Positions 43,184 through 52,041 are shown, counted from the stretch's first letter. The stretch is 52,041 nt of DNA from Acidobacteria bacterium UBA2161 (GCA_002328835.1 DCWN01000001.1:117537-169577), one strand, 5' to 3'. Numbers and translations: made by a program. Notes: generated by a model not told the origin, from the sequence alone.

Positions 43184-44494
43184 CTAGGCGTCCGAGTACA
43201 TCGATCGATTGCTGGCGACGTGCCGAACGACGCTCAGCACGCGATCGACCTCGTCCTCCGTGTTGTAGAAGTGCGTCGAGGCCCGGCACGAGAAGTCGTT
43301 CAGCCCGCTACCGGGCATGTAGATCCGCTCGCGGTCCATCAACGCCTTCGTCATGTTGGCCTTCGGCACGCCGTCGACGTAGAAGGTCGTCAGCCCGCCG
43401 CTCATCTCGGCCGAGCCCGACGTGCCGATGCCGGCGCCCGAAATCTCCGCCAAACCGTCCTTCAGCCGTGTGGCGAGCGATCGGACCCGGCTCTGGATGT
43501 TCGTCTTTCCAATCGCCGAGTGGAAGTCGATGGCGTCGCCCATGCCCCAGAGCGACGGCATGTGGCGCTGGCCCGACGACTCGTACTTCCGGGCGCCCTC
43601 GGCCGGCGTCCGCCGCCACATGTCGCCCCAGATCCGATCCTGGACGTTGCGGCTGAAATAGGCCATGCCGGTGCCGCTCCCGGCGAGCAGCCACTTCTGG
43701 CCGGCCGTCGCGAAGTGGTCACAGCCCATGGCGTGCAGGTCGAGGTCGAGCATCCCCAGCGCATGCGCGCCGTCGACCGAGAGCAGGACGTCGTGGCGGT
43801 GGGCCATCTCCGCGAGCCCGGCGATCGGCATCAGCAGGCCCGTGACGAAGATCGGGTAGCTGACGACGAGCACTTTCGTTTCCGGCCGGATCGCCCGCTC
43901 GCAGATGTCGATGACCTGGGCGGCACTCTCGGGCGGGGCGGGGATATCGACGGTCCGCACGACGACACCGTCGCGATCTTCGCGCGCGCGCCAGGAGCCG
44001 TAGCCGCCCGGATGCTCGTGCGATGACATCAGGACGTCGTCGCCCGGGTTGAGATCGAGGCCGCGGCAGAAGACCTTCATCCCCTCGGTCGTGCTGCGGG
44101 TGAACAGGACCTCGTCGGCGTCGGCGCCGACGAAGTTGGCGAGCTTCTCGCGAACCAGCTCCGTGTCGCGTCTGGCGCGCGGGTCGGCCGCCAGCTCCCG
44201 CAGGTAGCGGGTCTGGGCTTCGACCACCGGCGTCGGGAGGGGGCCCATGGTGCCGTTGTTCATGTAGCTGATGTCGTCGACCATGTTGAATTCCCGGCGG
44301 ACCCGCCGCCAGTAGGCCTTGTCCAGAGCGCCCGCCGGCCGAACGCGCTCGCGCCACGACTGGGCGCTGCTCGCCGCCTCGCCGAGGGCGGGAGTCGCGA
44401 GACCGCCCGCGAGCGCCGCCAGGGAACCACCGAGAAAACCGCGACGGGATACGCCACCGATCGGCCGTTGGGCGTCAGACCTAAGTCCGCTCAT
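43184..44494 (-). CDS. Tat-exported class V aminotransferase-like PLP protein
   Basis: A 436-residue fold-type I PLP enzyme with a Tat signal (VSRRGFLGGSLAALAGGLATPALG). It shows YMNNGTMGPLPTPVVEAQ, FTRSTTEGMKVFCRGLDL, LLSVDGAHALGMLDLDL and the PLP lysine at about 267 in GQKWLLAGSGTGMAYF. The closest families are isopenicillin N epimerase-like and cysteine desulfurase-like enzymes. AGAGGAGG precedes ATG 44494. Export by Tat would allow folding with PLP in the cytoplasm. It is a second exported PLP enzyme in this window besides the one at 23054, and is divergent from the PFOR gene. Confidence 0.87.
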   Translation of the reverse strand: MSGLRSDAQRPIGGVSRRGFLGGSLAALAGGLATPALGEAASSAQSWRERVRPAGALDKAYWRRVRREFNMVDDISYMNNGTMGPLPTPVVEAQTRYLRELAADPRARRDTELVREKLANFVGADADEVLFTRSTTEGMKVFCRGLDLNPGDDVLMSSHEHPGGYGSWRAREDRDGVVVRTVDIPAPPESAAQVIDICERAIRPETKVLVVSYPIFVTGLLMPIAGLAEMAHRHDVLLSVDGAHALGMLDLDLHAMGCDHFATAGQKWLLAGSGTGMAYFSRNVQDRIWGDMWRRTPAEGARKYESSGQRHMPSLWGMGDAIDFHSAIGKTNIQSRVRSLATRLKDGLAEISGAGIGTSGSAEMSGGLTTFYVDGVPKANMTKALMDRERIYMPGSGLNDFSCRASTHFYNTEDEVDRVLSVVRHVASNRSMYSDA

Positions 44495-44842
44495 GAAAGC
44501 CTCCTCTGGATGTGTGGAGCGATTATACGGCGTCGGCGGGGTCTGGGAGCGGCACTCGACGAGGCTTTCTCGGCGTCTTTCCGGCCGAACCACCACGCCC
44601 GGTTTCCGGAGATGGATTTCGCGTGAACGTGCTATCCTACTCACTACGCAGGTGTTCCACTGTTCCTCGTCCGGTCTGTTCGCGGGGAGCAGCGCGCACG
44701 CGCCTGAGTCAATGAAGATCTGGCGATCGACATCGACGAGCGGCCCGCCGGTCGACGGGCGGCCCTCTTAGTACAGCGGTCCTCGGGCGCGGGTCCGGCC
44801 ACTCCGCCGGACGCCCGGGGCACCGACGGACTCTGACCGTAC
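44495..44842. other. 348-bp non-coding divergent region before PFOR
   Basis: No credible gene was seen. It contains the aminotransferase promoter and ribosome site on the left, a plus-strand -10-like TATCCT at 44633-44638, and in the PFOR leader a hairpin with 7-bp stem GTCCGGC/GCCGGAC (44793-44799 with 44806-44812) that can extend through GGGC/GCCC. The last 26 bp before ATG 44843 lack a Shine-Dalgarno sequence. Leader regulation of PFOR is possible but not shown. Confidence 0.5.
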
Positions 44843-47800
44843 ATGAGCGAGAAACCGCGATTCCCGGGCATCCGGGTTACGACGAACGGCAACCAGCTGG
44901 TGGCCTATCACACCGAGGCCCGCCTGACCGATGGCGGCGTGTTCTTCCCGATCACGCCGTCGACGGAGATGGGTGAGAACTACCAGCTGTCGTTCGCCGA
45001 AGGGAATCTCAACGTCTTCGGCGGGTCCACCCTGGCGATCGAGGCCGAGGGCGAGCACGCGGCGCAGGGCGGCGCGACCGCGCTGTCGGTGACCGGCCGC
45101 CGCGTCGTCAACTTCACGTCGGGCCAGGGGATCGTCTACGCGAGCGAGCAGTATTACCACGCGCCGGGCAAGCTCTCGACGATGGTGCTCGAGGTGGCGG
45201 CGAGAGCCCTGACCAAGCACGCGTTGAACGTCCACTGCGGCCACGACGACGTGTACGCCGTGCTCGACGTCGGCTGGATCATGCTGTTCGCGAAGGATGC
45301 CCAGCAGGCGGCCGACCAGGCGCTGATCCTGCGCAGGGTGTGCGAGCTGTCGTTGACGCCCGGCATGAACATCCAGGACGGGTTCCTGACGTCACATCTG
45401 GAGCGGACGTTCTACAAGCACGAAGCCGATCTGATCCGGGAGTTCCTCGGTGACGCCGACGACATCATCGACTGTCCGACCGTAGCGCAGCGCCAACTGT
45501 TCGGACCGACACGCCGTCGCGTGCCGCGGATGCTCGATCTGGAGAACCCGATTCTGCTCGGGCCGGTCCAGAACCAGGAACATTACATGCAAGGCGTTGT
45601 TGCTCGGCGGAACAACTTCGTCGAGTCGATTCTGCCCTTCCTCGAGCAAGCCTACGAGGAGTTCGGCCGGCTCACCGGGCGGACCTATGGCCTGGTCACC
45701 GAGTATAAAACCGACGATGCCGAGACGGTGTTCGTCTCGCTGGGGTCGGCGGCGGAGAACTGCGAAGCCGCGGTCGATCATCTCCGGGCCGCGCGGGGTG
45801 CCAAGGTCGGGTCGATCCACCTCAACGTCGTCAGGCCGTTCCCCGAGCGAGCCGTGGTCGAGGCGCTTCGGGGCAAGAAGAACGCCATCATCTTCGAGCG
45901 CACGGACGAGGCGTTGGCCGGCGACAACCCGCTGGGCCGTGACATCCGAACGGCGTTGAACAAAGCGCTGGTCATCGATGGGCATCCGCCGGAGGAGGGG
46001 TTCCCGGCGGTGCCGGCGGCCGAGATCCCGCGACTCTTCAACGGCGTCTACGGTCTCGGCTCGCGTGACTTCCGGCCCGAGCACATCCTCGGCGCCTACG
46101 AGTACGCCGCGGAGGGCGGCGCGCGGACCGATGGGCGGCGTGCCGAGGACGGGGACTCGTTCTTCGTGCTTGGGGTCGATCATCCCTACGAGGTGAAGTC
46201 CGACGAGACGCCGTCGCTGCTACCCGAGGGCGCCATCGCCGTCCGGTTCCACTCGATCGGCGGCTGGGGGATGATCACGACCGGGAAGAACCTGGGCGAG
46301 ATCATCGGCGAGATGGGCCGGTTCGTCGCCGAGCGCGAGAAGGCCTACGACGAGCACGGCCGGCTGAACGAGCTGGTGCACGTCAGCGCCAACCCGAAGT
46401 ACGGCTCCGAGAAGAAGGGCGCCCCCACGTCGTACTTCCTCGTGGTGGCGCCCGAGCGGATCCGTGTCAATTGCGACCTCCACCACGTGAACGTCGTGCT
46501 CTGTTGCGACCCGCGGGTCTTCACGCACGCGAATCCGCTCGAGGGGCTGGTGCCGGGCGGCGCGTTCGTCTGGGAATCCGAGGAGACGCCGGAGCAGGTC
46601 TGGGAGCGGATTCCCCCGCGCCAGCGCGAATTCATCATCGACAACGACATCCAGGTCTACCTGCTGCCGGGCTTCGAGATCGCGCGGAACGCCACGAGCC
46701 GGCCCGATCTGCAGCTGCGGATGCAGGGCAATGCCTTCCTCGGTGCGTTCTTCAGCGTTTCGAGCTTCCTGCAGGACAACAAGATCGAGAAGGACCACTT
46801 CGAAGACGTGGTGCGTCGGCAGTACGTGAAGAAGTTCGGACGATTCGGCGACGCGGTCGTCGACTCGAACATGGAGGTCATGGCGCAGGGCTTCAGCCGG
46901 CTTCATCGGCTGGAACCGGGCCAGCAGGAAGCACCCGATCGGTCGAGCATGCGCGGCCGTACGTTGCTACCGATGGCCGACAGCCACAAGTACTACGGTG
47001 GCGACGCGCCGATGGAGCAGCCGTGTCGCGCGCCGGTCTACGAGATCGGCTACTTCGACAACGAGTTCCGGGCGGGCAAGGGCTACGATCAGGCCGCGAC
47101 GCCGCTGGCGTCGGTCGGCATGATGGCGTCGTCGACCGGCGCGACATCGTCGAAGTACGTGGCCCGACGCGAGACGCCGGTCTACATCGCCGAAAACTGC
47201 ACGCAGTGCATGGAATGCATCGTCGCGTGCCCCGACACCGCGCTGCCAAACACGGTGCAGGACCTCAGCACCGTCCTGCGTTCGGCGATCATGCACTACG
47301 TCTCGGCGCCGGCCGAACGCCGCGCGCTCCTCGATGCGCTGCCCGAGGTCGATAGATCGGCCCGCGCGAAGATGCTCGAGATCGCGAAAGCCAAGGAGAG
47401 TACAACGTTCGCCGATGTCGTCAAGGCGGAGTTCGATGGGCTGAACGGCAGCATCTCGCAGGCGACGCGCGACGAGCTGTACGCCGTCGTCGACAAGATC
47501 CCGGTTGCCTTCAACAAAGTGAACGCCATCTTCGCCGCGAAGGAGAAGAAGAGCGTGGGCGACGGCGGCGTCTTCATGATCACCGTCTCCGACCTGTGCA
47601 AGGGCTGCGCCGCGTGCGTGGAGGTCTGTGGCGACCACGACGCGCTGCGGATGATGCCGGAGACTGACGAGTTGAACGCCGAGCACCTCAGCCAGATGGC
47701 GTTCCTGAACACGCTGCCCGATACGCCGCAGCGCTACCTGGGGCTCTACGACGAGAACGCGCCGCTCGACTCGAAGGAGGCTGCGCTCCGCAACCATCTG

Positions 47801-49558
47801 ATGGTCCGGCGGAACTACGACGCGCTGGCCTCGGGCGACGGGGCCTGCGCGGGCTGTGGCGAGAAGAGCATTCTCCACGCCGTGGCGTCGGTCACCGAGG
47901 CCTACATGCGACCGCTGTTCCACGCCAAGGCCGACCGGCTGCGGGACAAGGCGGATCAGCTCGTCGAACGGGGGATGGCCAGGTTGGCGGCGCTCGCGGA
48001 CCATGACAAGGCCGACTACGGGCGCGTGCGACGGGTCGTCGCGCACCTGATCATGGGACTGGGCGGTGAGAACGACGCCGACACCGAAGCCCGGCTCGAG
48101 CACCGCGGCGATGTGTCGGATCAGGAGGTGATCGACGCGCTGGTGAGCGTCATGCGCCAGGATGCCTTCAACCACAAGGATCTGCAGGTGCAGGAGGGGC
48201 GCCTGGCCAACGGCATGTCGGTCATGGCGATGGGCGCGAGCACCGGCTGCAACACGGTCTATGGCTCGACGCCGCCCAACAACCCGCATCCGTACCCGTG
48301 GATGAACTCGCTGTTCCAGGATGGCGCGACGATCACCTGGCTGTTCGGCGAGAGCTTCATCATGGGGCACTCCCGCCGTTCGGTCGTTCCGGAGCGGATC
48401 GCCGATGCGCTGCTCGGCGACGGCCCCGCCTGCTCGGAGCAGGACTACTTCGACTACACGCACTTCACCGACACGCTGATGACGCGCCAGGAGATTACGG
48501 AGCTGCCGAAAGCCTGGGCGATCGGCGGTGACGGCGGCATGGGCGACATCGGGTATCAGAATCTCTCGAAGGTCATCCTGCAGAACCGCCCCAACGTGAA
48601 GATGCTGATGCTCGACACGCAGGTTTATTCGAATACGGGCGGCCAAAACTCCGACTCGTCGGCGATGCCCGGCGGCTACGACATGAACCAGATGGGCAAG
48701 GCGACCCAGGGCAAGCTCGTCGAGAAGAAGAACGTCGCCGAGACGTTCACGGCGGGCCACGGGTCGCCGTTTGTCGCCCAGGTGTCGCTGGCCAATGCGC
48801 CGAAGTTTTACCGGGCCTTGCTCGACGGCCTCGACTACCGTGGCACGGCGTTCTTCCAGTGCTTCACGGCCTGTCAGCCCGAGCACGGCGTGGCCGACGA
48901 TATGTCGGTCGCGCAGGCGCAGCGGATCCGTGACTCGCGCGGGATGCCCGAGTTTGTCTTCAATCCGATGCGCGGCGAGGTCTACACCGAAGCGCTCGAC
49001 GTGAAGGGGAACCCGTCGCCGAAGACCGACTGGTGGGACGCGAAGCACAAGGCGACGAAGGAGAAGTATCGCTACACCGTCGCCCACTGGTGCGCCACGG
49101 AGGCGCGGTTCCGGCGCCACCTGAAGAAGGCGAAGGAAGCGGACCTGCCGAACTACACGCACCTCGACGACATCTTGCCGCGCCTGACGTTCGACGATGT
49201 GGTGCAGCGTCGGTTCCTCGATCCCAGCCACCGCGCGTTCGTGCCCGACTTCGGCGTCTACATCGCCACCGAGGTCGGCGACAAGGTGGTCTATCAGCTG
49301 CTGTCGCGGCAGATGGTCTTGTTCTGTGTCGAACGCCGGAAGGCCTGGCGGTTGCTGCAGAGCAAGGCGGGCATCGAGAACCTCGAGTACCAGGCCCAGC
49401 GCCAGCTGTTGAAGAAGGTCGACGCGGGGGATATTCCGCTGGCCGAGTTCCGGGCCAACGCGTCGGCGATGCTCCGCGACGAACTCGCCGGTGATGGCGG
49501 CGCGGTTCCGGCCAAGTCCACGGCGGCAGATGGCAAGACGGTGCCTTCGCGCGCCTAG
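44843..49558 (+). CDS. giant pyruvate:ferredoxin (2-oxoacid) oxidoreductase-like enzyme
   Basis: TPP- and iron-sulfur-dependent enzyme converting pyruvate or another 2-oxoacid plus CoA to acyl-CoA, CO2 and reduced ferredoxin. Domain order follows NifJ: domain I (AYHTEARLTDGGVFFPITPSTEMGE, about 21-45), domain II, gamma domain (IGGWGMITTGKNLGEIIGE, about 472), two ferredoxin clusters (CTQCMECIVACP at about 785; CKGCAACVEVC at about 918), and the TPP domain (ACAGCGEKS near 1001; GDGGMGDIGY near 1230; VYSNTGGQ near 1262). At 1571 residues it is some 370 longer than usual NifJ. Extra material sits between the clusters, inside the TPP domain and at the C-terminus (about 1420-1571). No transit or signal peptide. 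Confidence 0.92.
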   Translation: MSEKPRFPGIRVTTNGNQLVAYHTEARLTDGGVFFPITPSTEMGENYQLSFAEGNLNVFGGSTLAIEAEGEHAAQGGATALSVTGRRVVNFTSGQGIVYASEQYYHAPGKLSTMVLEVAARALTKHALNVHCGHDDVYAVLDVGWIMLFAKDAQQAADQALILRRVCELSLTPGMNIQDGFLTSHLERTFYKHEADLIREFLGDADDIIDCPTVAQRQLFGPTRRRVPRMLDLENPILLGPVQNQEHYMQGVVARRNNFVESILPFLEQAYEEFGRLTGRTYGLVTEYKTDDAETVFVSLGSAAENCEAAVDHLRAARGAKVGSIHLNVVRPFPERAVVEALRGKKNAIIFERTDEALAGDNPLGRDIRTALNKALVIDGHPPEEGFPAVPAAEIPRLFNGVYGLGSRDFRPEHILGAYEYAAEGGARTDGRRAEDGDSFFVLGVDHPYEVKSDETPSLLPEGAIAVRFHSIGGWGMITTGKNLGEIIGEMGRFVAEREKAYDEHGRLNELVHVSANPKYGSEKKGAPTSYFLVVAPERIRVNCDLHHVNVVLCCDPRVFTHANPLEGLVPGGAFVWESEETPEQVWERIPPRQREFIIDNDIQVYLLPGFEIARNATSRPDLQLRMQGNAFLGAFFSVSSFLQDNKIEKDHFEDVVRRQYVKKFGRFGDAVVDSNMEVMAQGFSRLHRLEPGQQEAPDRSSMRGRTLLPMADSHKYYGGDAPMEQPCRAPVYEIGYFDNEFRAGKGYDQAATPLASVGMMASSTGATSSKYVARRETPVYIAENCTQCMECIVACPDTALPNTVQDLSTVLRSAIMHYVSAPAERRALLDALPEVDRSARAKMLEIAKAKESTTFADVVKAEFDGLNGSISQATRDELYAVVDKIPVAFNKVNAIFAAKEKKSVGDGGVFMITVSDLCKGCAACVEVCGDHDALRMMPETDELNAEHLSQMAFLNTLPDTPQRYLGLYDENAPLDSKEAALRNHLMVRRNYDALASGDGACAGCGEKSILHAVASVTEAYMRPLFHAKADRLRDKADQLVERGMARLAALADHDKADYGRVRRVVAHLIMGLGGENDADTEARLEHRGDVSDQEVIDALVSVMRQDAFNHKDLQVQEGRLANGMSVMAMGASTGCNTVYGSTPPNNPHPYPWMNSLFQDGATITWLFGESFIMGHSRRSVVPERIADALLGDGPACSEQDYFDYTHFTDTLMTRQEITELPKAWAIGGDGGMGDIGYQNLSKVILQNRPNVKMLMLDTQVYSNTGGQNSDSSAMPGGYDMNQMGKATQGKLVEKKNVAETFTAGHGSPFVAQVSLANAPKFYRALLDGLDYRGTAFFQCFTACQPEHGVADDMSVAQAQRIRDSRGMPEFVFNPMRGEVYTEALDVKGNPSPKTDWWDAKHKATKEKYRYTVAHWCATEARFRRHLKKAKEADLPNYTHLDDILPRLTFDDVVQRRFLDPSHRAFVPDFGVYIATEVGDKVVYQLLSRQMVLFCVERRKAWRLLQSKAGIENLEYQAQRQLLKKVDAGDIPLAEFRANASAMLRDELAGDGGAVPAKSTAADGKTVPSRA

Positions 49559-49616
49559 GCCGGCACGCTCGATCATCGCCCGCACACCTGAGACCTGAGA
49601 CCCGAGACACGTGCTG

Positions 49617-50555
49617 ATGCCCGCTCGCCGGTGGCTCCAGATTCTTGGCGTCGTGCTCCTGGCGCCTGCGCTCTCTGGCTGCTCGCTGAAGACCTACGCG
49701 ATCAACATGGTCGGCGACGCGCTGGCCGAGGGCGACTCCGTCTATGAATCCGACGAGGATCTCGAACTGGTCGGCGACGCGCTGCCGTTCGGGTTGAAAC
49801 TGACCGAGAGCTTGCTCGTCGAGTCACCCGAACACCGGGGGCTGCTGCTGACCGCGTGCCGCGGCTTCACGCTCTATTCCTACGCCTACGTCGACTATCC
49901 GGCCGAGGTGGCGATGGAGACCGACATCACGCGCGGGCGCGTGATGCGGGACCGCGCGCGGCGGTTGTACCTCCGCGCGCTTGGGTACTGCCTACGTGGC
50001 CTCGAGCGGGACCATCGCGGGTTCGGTGCGCGCCTGGTAGGCGAGCCCGATGCGGCGGCGGCGGCGATCGAGCCCGGCGACGAGGATCGCGACTTGCCGC
50101 TCATGTACTGGACCGCCGCGGCGCTGGGACTGGGAATTTCGGTGTCGCCGGGCTCGGCGGCGATGCTGGCGCGCCTGCCCGAGGTCGAAGCCGTGCTCGA
50201 GCGCGCCCTCGAGCTCGACGAAGCGTGGGATAGCGGCGCCCTGCACGAGTTCATGGTCGTCTTCGCCGGGGCCGTGCCGCGCCCGACCGACTACGACGAG
50301 ATCCGCCGCCACTACGACCGCGCCCTGGCGCTGTCGGGCGGGCGGAGTGCGGGGCTGCACGTGGCCTATGCCGAAGCCGTCTCGGTGCCGACGCAGGACA
50401 GCGCGGAGTTCCGTGAGATGATGGACTTGGCGCTGGCCGTCGACCCCGACGAGGACCCGGACAACCGGCTCGTCAACCTGATCGCGCAGCGCCGGGCGAC
50501 GTGGCTGCTCGATCGAATCGAGGACCTCTTCTTGGAACTGGAGCCGCAGGGCTAG
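49617..50555 (+). CDS. TatT-type TRAP-associated TPR lipoprotein
   Basis: A 312-residue lipoprotein: signal with lipobox ALSGC (Cys22) followed by LKTYAINMVGDALAEG, helical repeat-like segments and CRGFTLYSYAYVDYPAE. This matches the T component of TPR-associated TRAP transporters known from Treponema (TatT), which pairs with a DctP-like binding protein. The gene directly precedes a DctP gene and a DctQ gene, giving the full expected order. ATG 49617 or GTG 49611 two codons earlier could be the start; no clear ribosome site distinguishes them. It probably forms a complex with the next gene's product for ligand delivery. Confidence 0.88.
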   Translation: MPARRWLQILGVVLLAPALSGCSLKTYAINMVGDALAEGDSVYESDEDLELVGDALPFGLKLTESLLVESPEHRGLLLTACRGFTLYSYAYVDYPAEVAMETDITRGRVMRDRARRLYLRALGYCLRGLERDHRGFGARLVGEPDAAAAAIEPGDEDRDLPLMYWTAAALGLGISVSPGSAAMLARLPEVEAVLERALELDEAWDSGALHEFMVVFAGAVPRPTDYDEIRRHYDRALALSGGRSAGLHVAYAEAVSVPTQDSAEFREMMDLALAVDPDEDPDNRLVNLIAQRRATWLLDRIEDLFLELEPQG

Positions 50556-50584
50556 ACCCGCGGCACGCGCGCGAGGCAACGCTG

Positions 50585-51604
50585 ATGCAGATCTTTCGTT
50601 CGGTTCGGTTCGTCGTGGCCATGGCCCTTATCGTGGCGGTCGCCACGGCCGTCGTGGGCGCCCAGCGCGGCGGCCAGCGGATCCTCGTCGGTACGGTCGT
50701 GCCCGCCGGGTCGCTCTGGCACGAGACGCTGCAGATCATGGCCCAGGAGTGGCGGCGAGTCTCGGACGGCGCCGTGGAGGTCCGGATCTTCGCCGGGGGC
50801 GGGCTGGGCGACGAGGTTGACATGGTGCGCAAGGTCCGTCAGGGCCAACTGCAGGCCGTTGCGCTGTCCTCGGTGGGGCTGTCGCGCATCGACCAGGGTG
50901 TGGCCTGCCTGCAGATCCCGCTCTTGATCGACTCGTACGCCGAGCTGGACTACGTCAGGGACCGTATCGCGCCGACGCTCGAGGCGCGGATTGAGGCGCG
51001 CGGCTTCAAGGTGCTCAACTGGGCCGACGGCGGCTGGGTACATGCGTTCACCAAGGAAGAGGCTCACACGCCCGACGACCTGCGTGGGACGAAGCTGTTC
51101 ATCTCGGCCGGCGATCCCGAATCCGAAAGCCTGTACAAGGCGTTCGGCTTCAACGTCGTGCCCTTGTCGCTCGTGGATCTCGTGACCTCGCTGCAGACCG
51201 GCATGATCGACGCGGTGCCGATGGTGCCGCTCTTCGCCCAGTTGCAGGAGTTGCACAAGCTGACGCCCCACATGCTGGGTGTGCGGTTGCTGCCGCTGGT
51301 CGGCGGTACGGTGATGAGTGCGCGGGCGTGGAGTCGCCTGCCGGCCGAGCACCGTGGCGCAATGCTCGACGCCGCGCACCGGGCAGGAACGGAATTGCGC
51401 AGTGAAATCCGTCAGATGGACGAGGATTCGGTGGCCGAGATGTCCAAGCGTGGGCTGAAGGTGAACACGCCGGACGCGGCGACCCGCCGCGCCTGGACCC
51501 AGGAGATGGCTGAGATCTATCCCAGGCTGCGCGGCGACTACTGCCCGGCCGACATCTACGACGAGGTGCTCAGCCTACGCGACGAGTACCGCGCGACCCA
51601 ATAG
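50585..51604 (+). CDS. TRAP transporter substrate-binding protein (DctP/TatP family)
   Basis: A 339-residue periplasmic binding protein with signal peptide (SVRFVVAMALIVAVATAVVGAQ). Family features are ILVGTVVPAGSLWHETLQIMAQEW at the start of the first lobe, GGGLGDEVDMVRKVRQGQLQAVALSS, and KVLNWADGGWVHAFTKE with LRGTKLFISAGDPESESLYKAFGFNVVPL, where TRAP receptors normally place their ligand-binding Arg; here that segment has no clear RxxxxP. This fits a receptor for a ligand other than a simple C4-dicarboxylate. Located 29 bp after the TatT gene. Confidence 0.92.
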   Translation: MQIFRSVRFVVAMALIVAVATAVVGAQRGGQRILVGTVVPAGSLWHETLQIMAQEWRRVSDGAVEVRIFAGGGLGDEVDMVRKVRQGQLQAVALSSVGLSRIDQGVACLQIPLLIDSYAELDYVRDRIAPTLEARIEARGFKVLNWADGGWVHAFTKEEAHTPDDLRGTKLFISAGDPESESLYKAFGFNVVPLSLVDLVTSLQTGMIDAVPMVPLFAQLQELHKLTPHMLGVRLLPLVGGTVMSARAWSRLPAEHRGAMLDAAHRAGTELRSEIRQMDEDSVAEMSKRGLKVNTPDAATRRAWTQEMAEIYPRLRGDYCPADIYDEVLSLRDEYRATQ

Positions 51605-51623
51605 GCGCGGCCCAGCCGGAGTC

Positions 51624-52041
51624 ATGCAGCCGTCCGAGCGGCCTCCCTTCCACTTCCGTCTCGAAAATACGCTGGTCGTCGCCGTGCTGGCGGTGATGGC
51701 GATCCTGCCGCTCATCGAGATTGCCGGCCGCGTCGTCATCGGCCGGGGGATCTCCGGCTCGATCGTCGTCGTTCAGAATCTCACGCTCTGGATCACCGTG
51801 CTGGGCGCCGTGCTGGCGGCGCGGTCGGAGCGGCTGCTCGCCCTGTCCACTCAGCGGCTTCTGCCACCCCACGCCCAGCGCCCGGTCAAGATCTTCACGT
51901 CGTCAATCGCCGTTGCCGTCACCACGACGCTTGTCGTAGCCAGCCTCGACTTTGTCCAGATCGAGCGGGAATTCGGTGACATCGTCGCATGGGACGTGCC
52001 GATCTGGGTCGTCCTCGCGGTGCTGCCGATCGGGTTCGGCG
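51624..52041 (+). CDS. TRAP transporter small permease (DctQ-like), cut by window edge
   Basis: The frame opened by ATG 51624 has no stop to the right edge (139 codons visible). The product begins RLENTLVVAVLAVMAILPLIEIAGRVV, a DctQ-type first helix, then LTLWITVLGAVLAARSERLLAL, a second helix with the family ALAARSE pattern, and two further helices. It sits 19 bp after the DctP gene. In TatT/TatP systems the Q and M subunits are often fused, so the coding region may continue into a large permease beyond the window. Confidence 0.88.
   Translation, partial: MQPSERPPFHFRLENTLVVAVLAVMAILPLIEIAGRVVIGRGISGSIVVVQNLTLWITVLGAVLAARSERLLALSTQRLLPPHAQRPVKIFTSSIAVAVTTTLVVASLDFVQIEREFGDIVAWDVPIWVVLAVLPIGFG

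Noticed and set aside
46967..49585. 872-codon open frame on the minus strand opposite PFOR
   Set aside because: It mirrors the third-codon GC bias of the true gene, has Arg/Leu/Val-rich low-complexity composition and no domain I recognise, while the plus strand is clearly PFOR.

Overview
The window is GC-rich, densely coded chromosomal DNA (I judge about two thirds G+C by eye) with genes on both strands, short operons and many exported enzymes. Two very similar-looking orphan ABC permeases of the MacB/FtsX 'ADOP' type, a serine/threonine kinase fused to TolB-like and TPR regions, a TatT-type TRAP transporter and numerous Tat- or lipobox-bearing amidohydrolases point to Acidobacteriota, probably a Vicinamibacteria-like lineage. 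That placement is an inference from gene families; no rRNA or tRNA gene was seen.

Region 1 (1-5118) holds exported hydrolases: an amidase-signature lipoprotein, divergent from an operon of an M19 dipeptidase-like protein, an amidohydrolase lipoprotein and a CBM9-like protein. Region 2 (5119-9835) is the methionine-cycle operon: ahcY preceded by an ArsR-methyltransferase fusion resembling SahR, with a 16-bp palindromic operator at its promoter. A complete IS1595-family element (7665-9827, 18-bp perfect inverted termini, exact 8-bp target duplication) sits immediately upstream of the operon's -35 box and carries a DUF3800 passenger gene. Region 3 (9928-16525) has a kinase-TPR gene broken by two single-base shifts, katG, a decayed STAS-domain remnant, a class II-like cytochrome c and a secreted metallo-beta-lactamase-fold protein.

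Region 4 (16653-30383) contains an ADOP permease, a sodium:solute symporter, a beta-propeller protein, an exported dihydroorotase-like amidohydrolase converging on an exported SelA-like PLP enzyme, an agmatinase-like ureohydrolase, a PHP protein, an EamA exporter, a class V aminotransferase, a zinc metallopeptidase and an internally shortened nucleoside-hydrolase-like protein. The theme is extracytoplasmic processing of amides, peptides and amino-acid derivatives followed by uptake or export.

Region 5 (30449-44494) starts with a tungsten-type aldehyde:ferredoxin oxidoreductase translationally coupled to its own MoaD-like sulfur carrier, then a secreted amidohydrolase, an eight-heme cytochrome fused to HEAT and TPR repeats, an MltD-like transglycosylase, a serine hydrolase, a second ADOP permease, a stand-alone 10-formyltetrahydrofolate hydrolase-like enzyme and a Tat-exported class V aminotransferase-like protein. 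Region 6 (44843-52041) holds a giant 1571-residue pyruvate:ferredoxin oxidoreductase-like enzyme and a TatT-TatP-DctQ TRAP transporter running off the right edge.

Ferredoxin-linked AOR and PFOR next to katG and a multiheme cytochrome suggest a facultative or microaerophilic metabolism. The best candidates for something new are the SahR-ahcY operon with a mobile element landed precisely at its -35 box, the octaheme-HEAT-TPR lipoprotein, the exported PLP enzymes and the enlarged PFOR.
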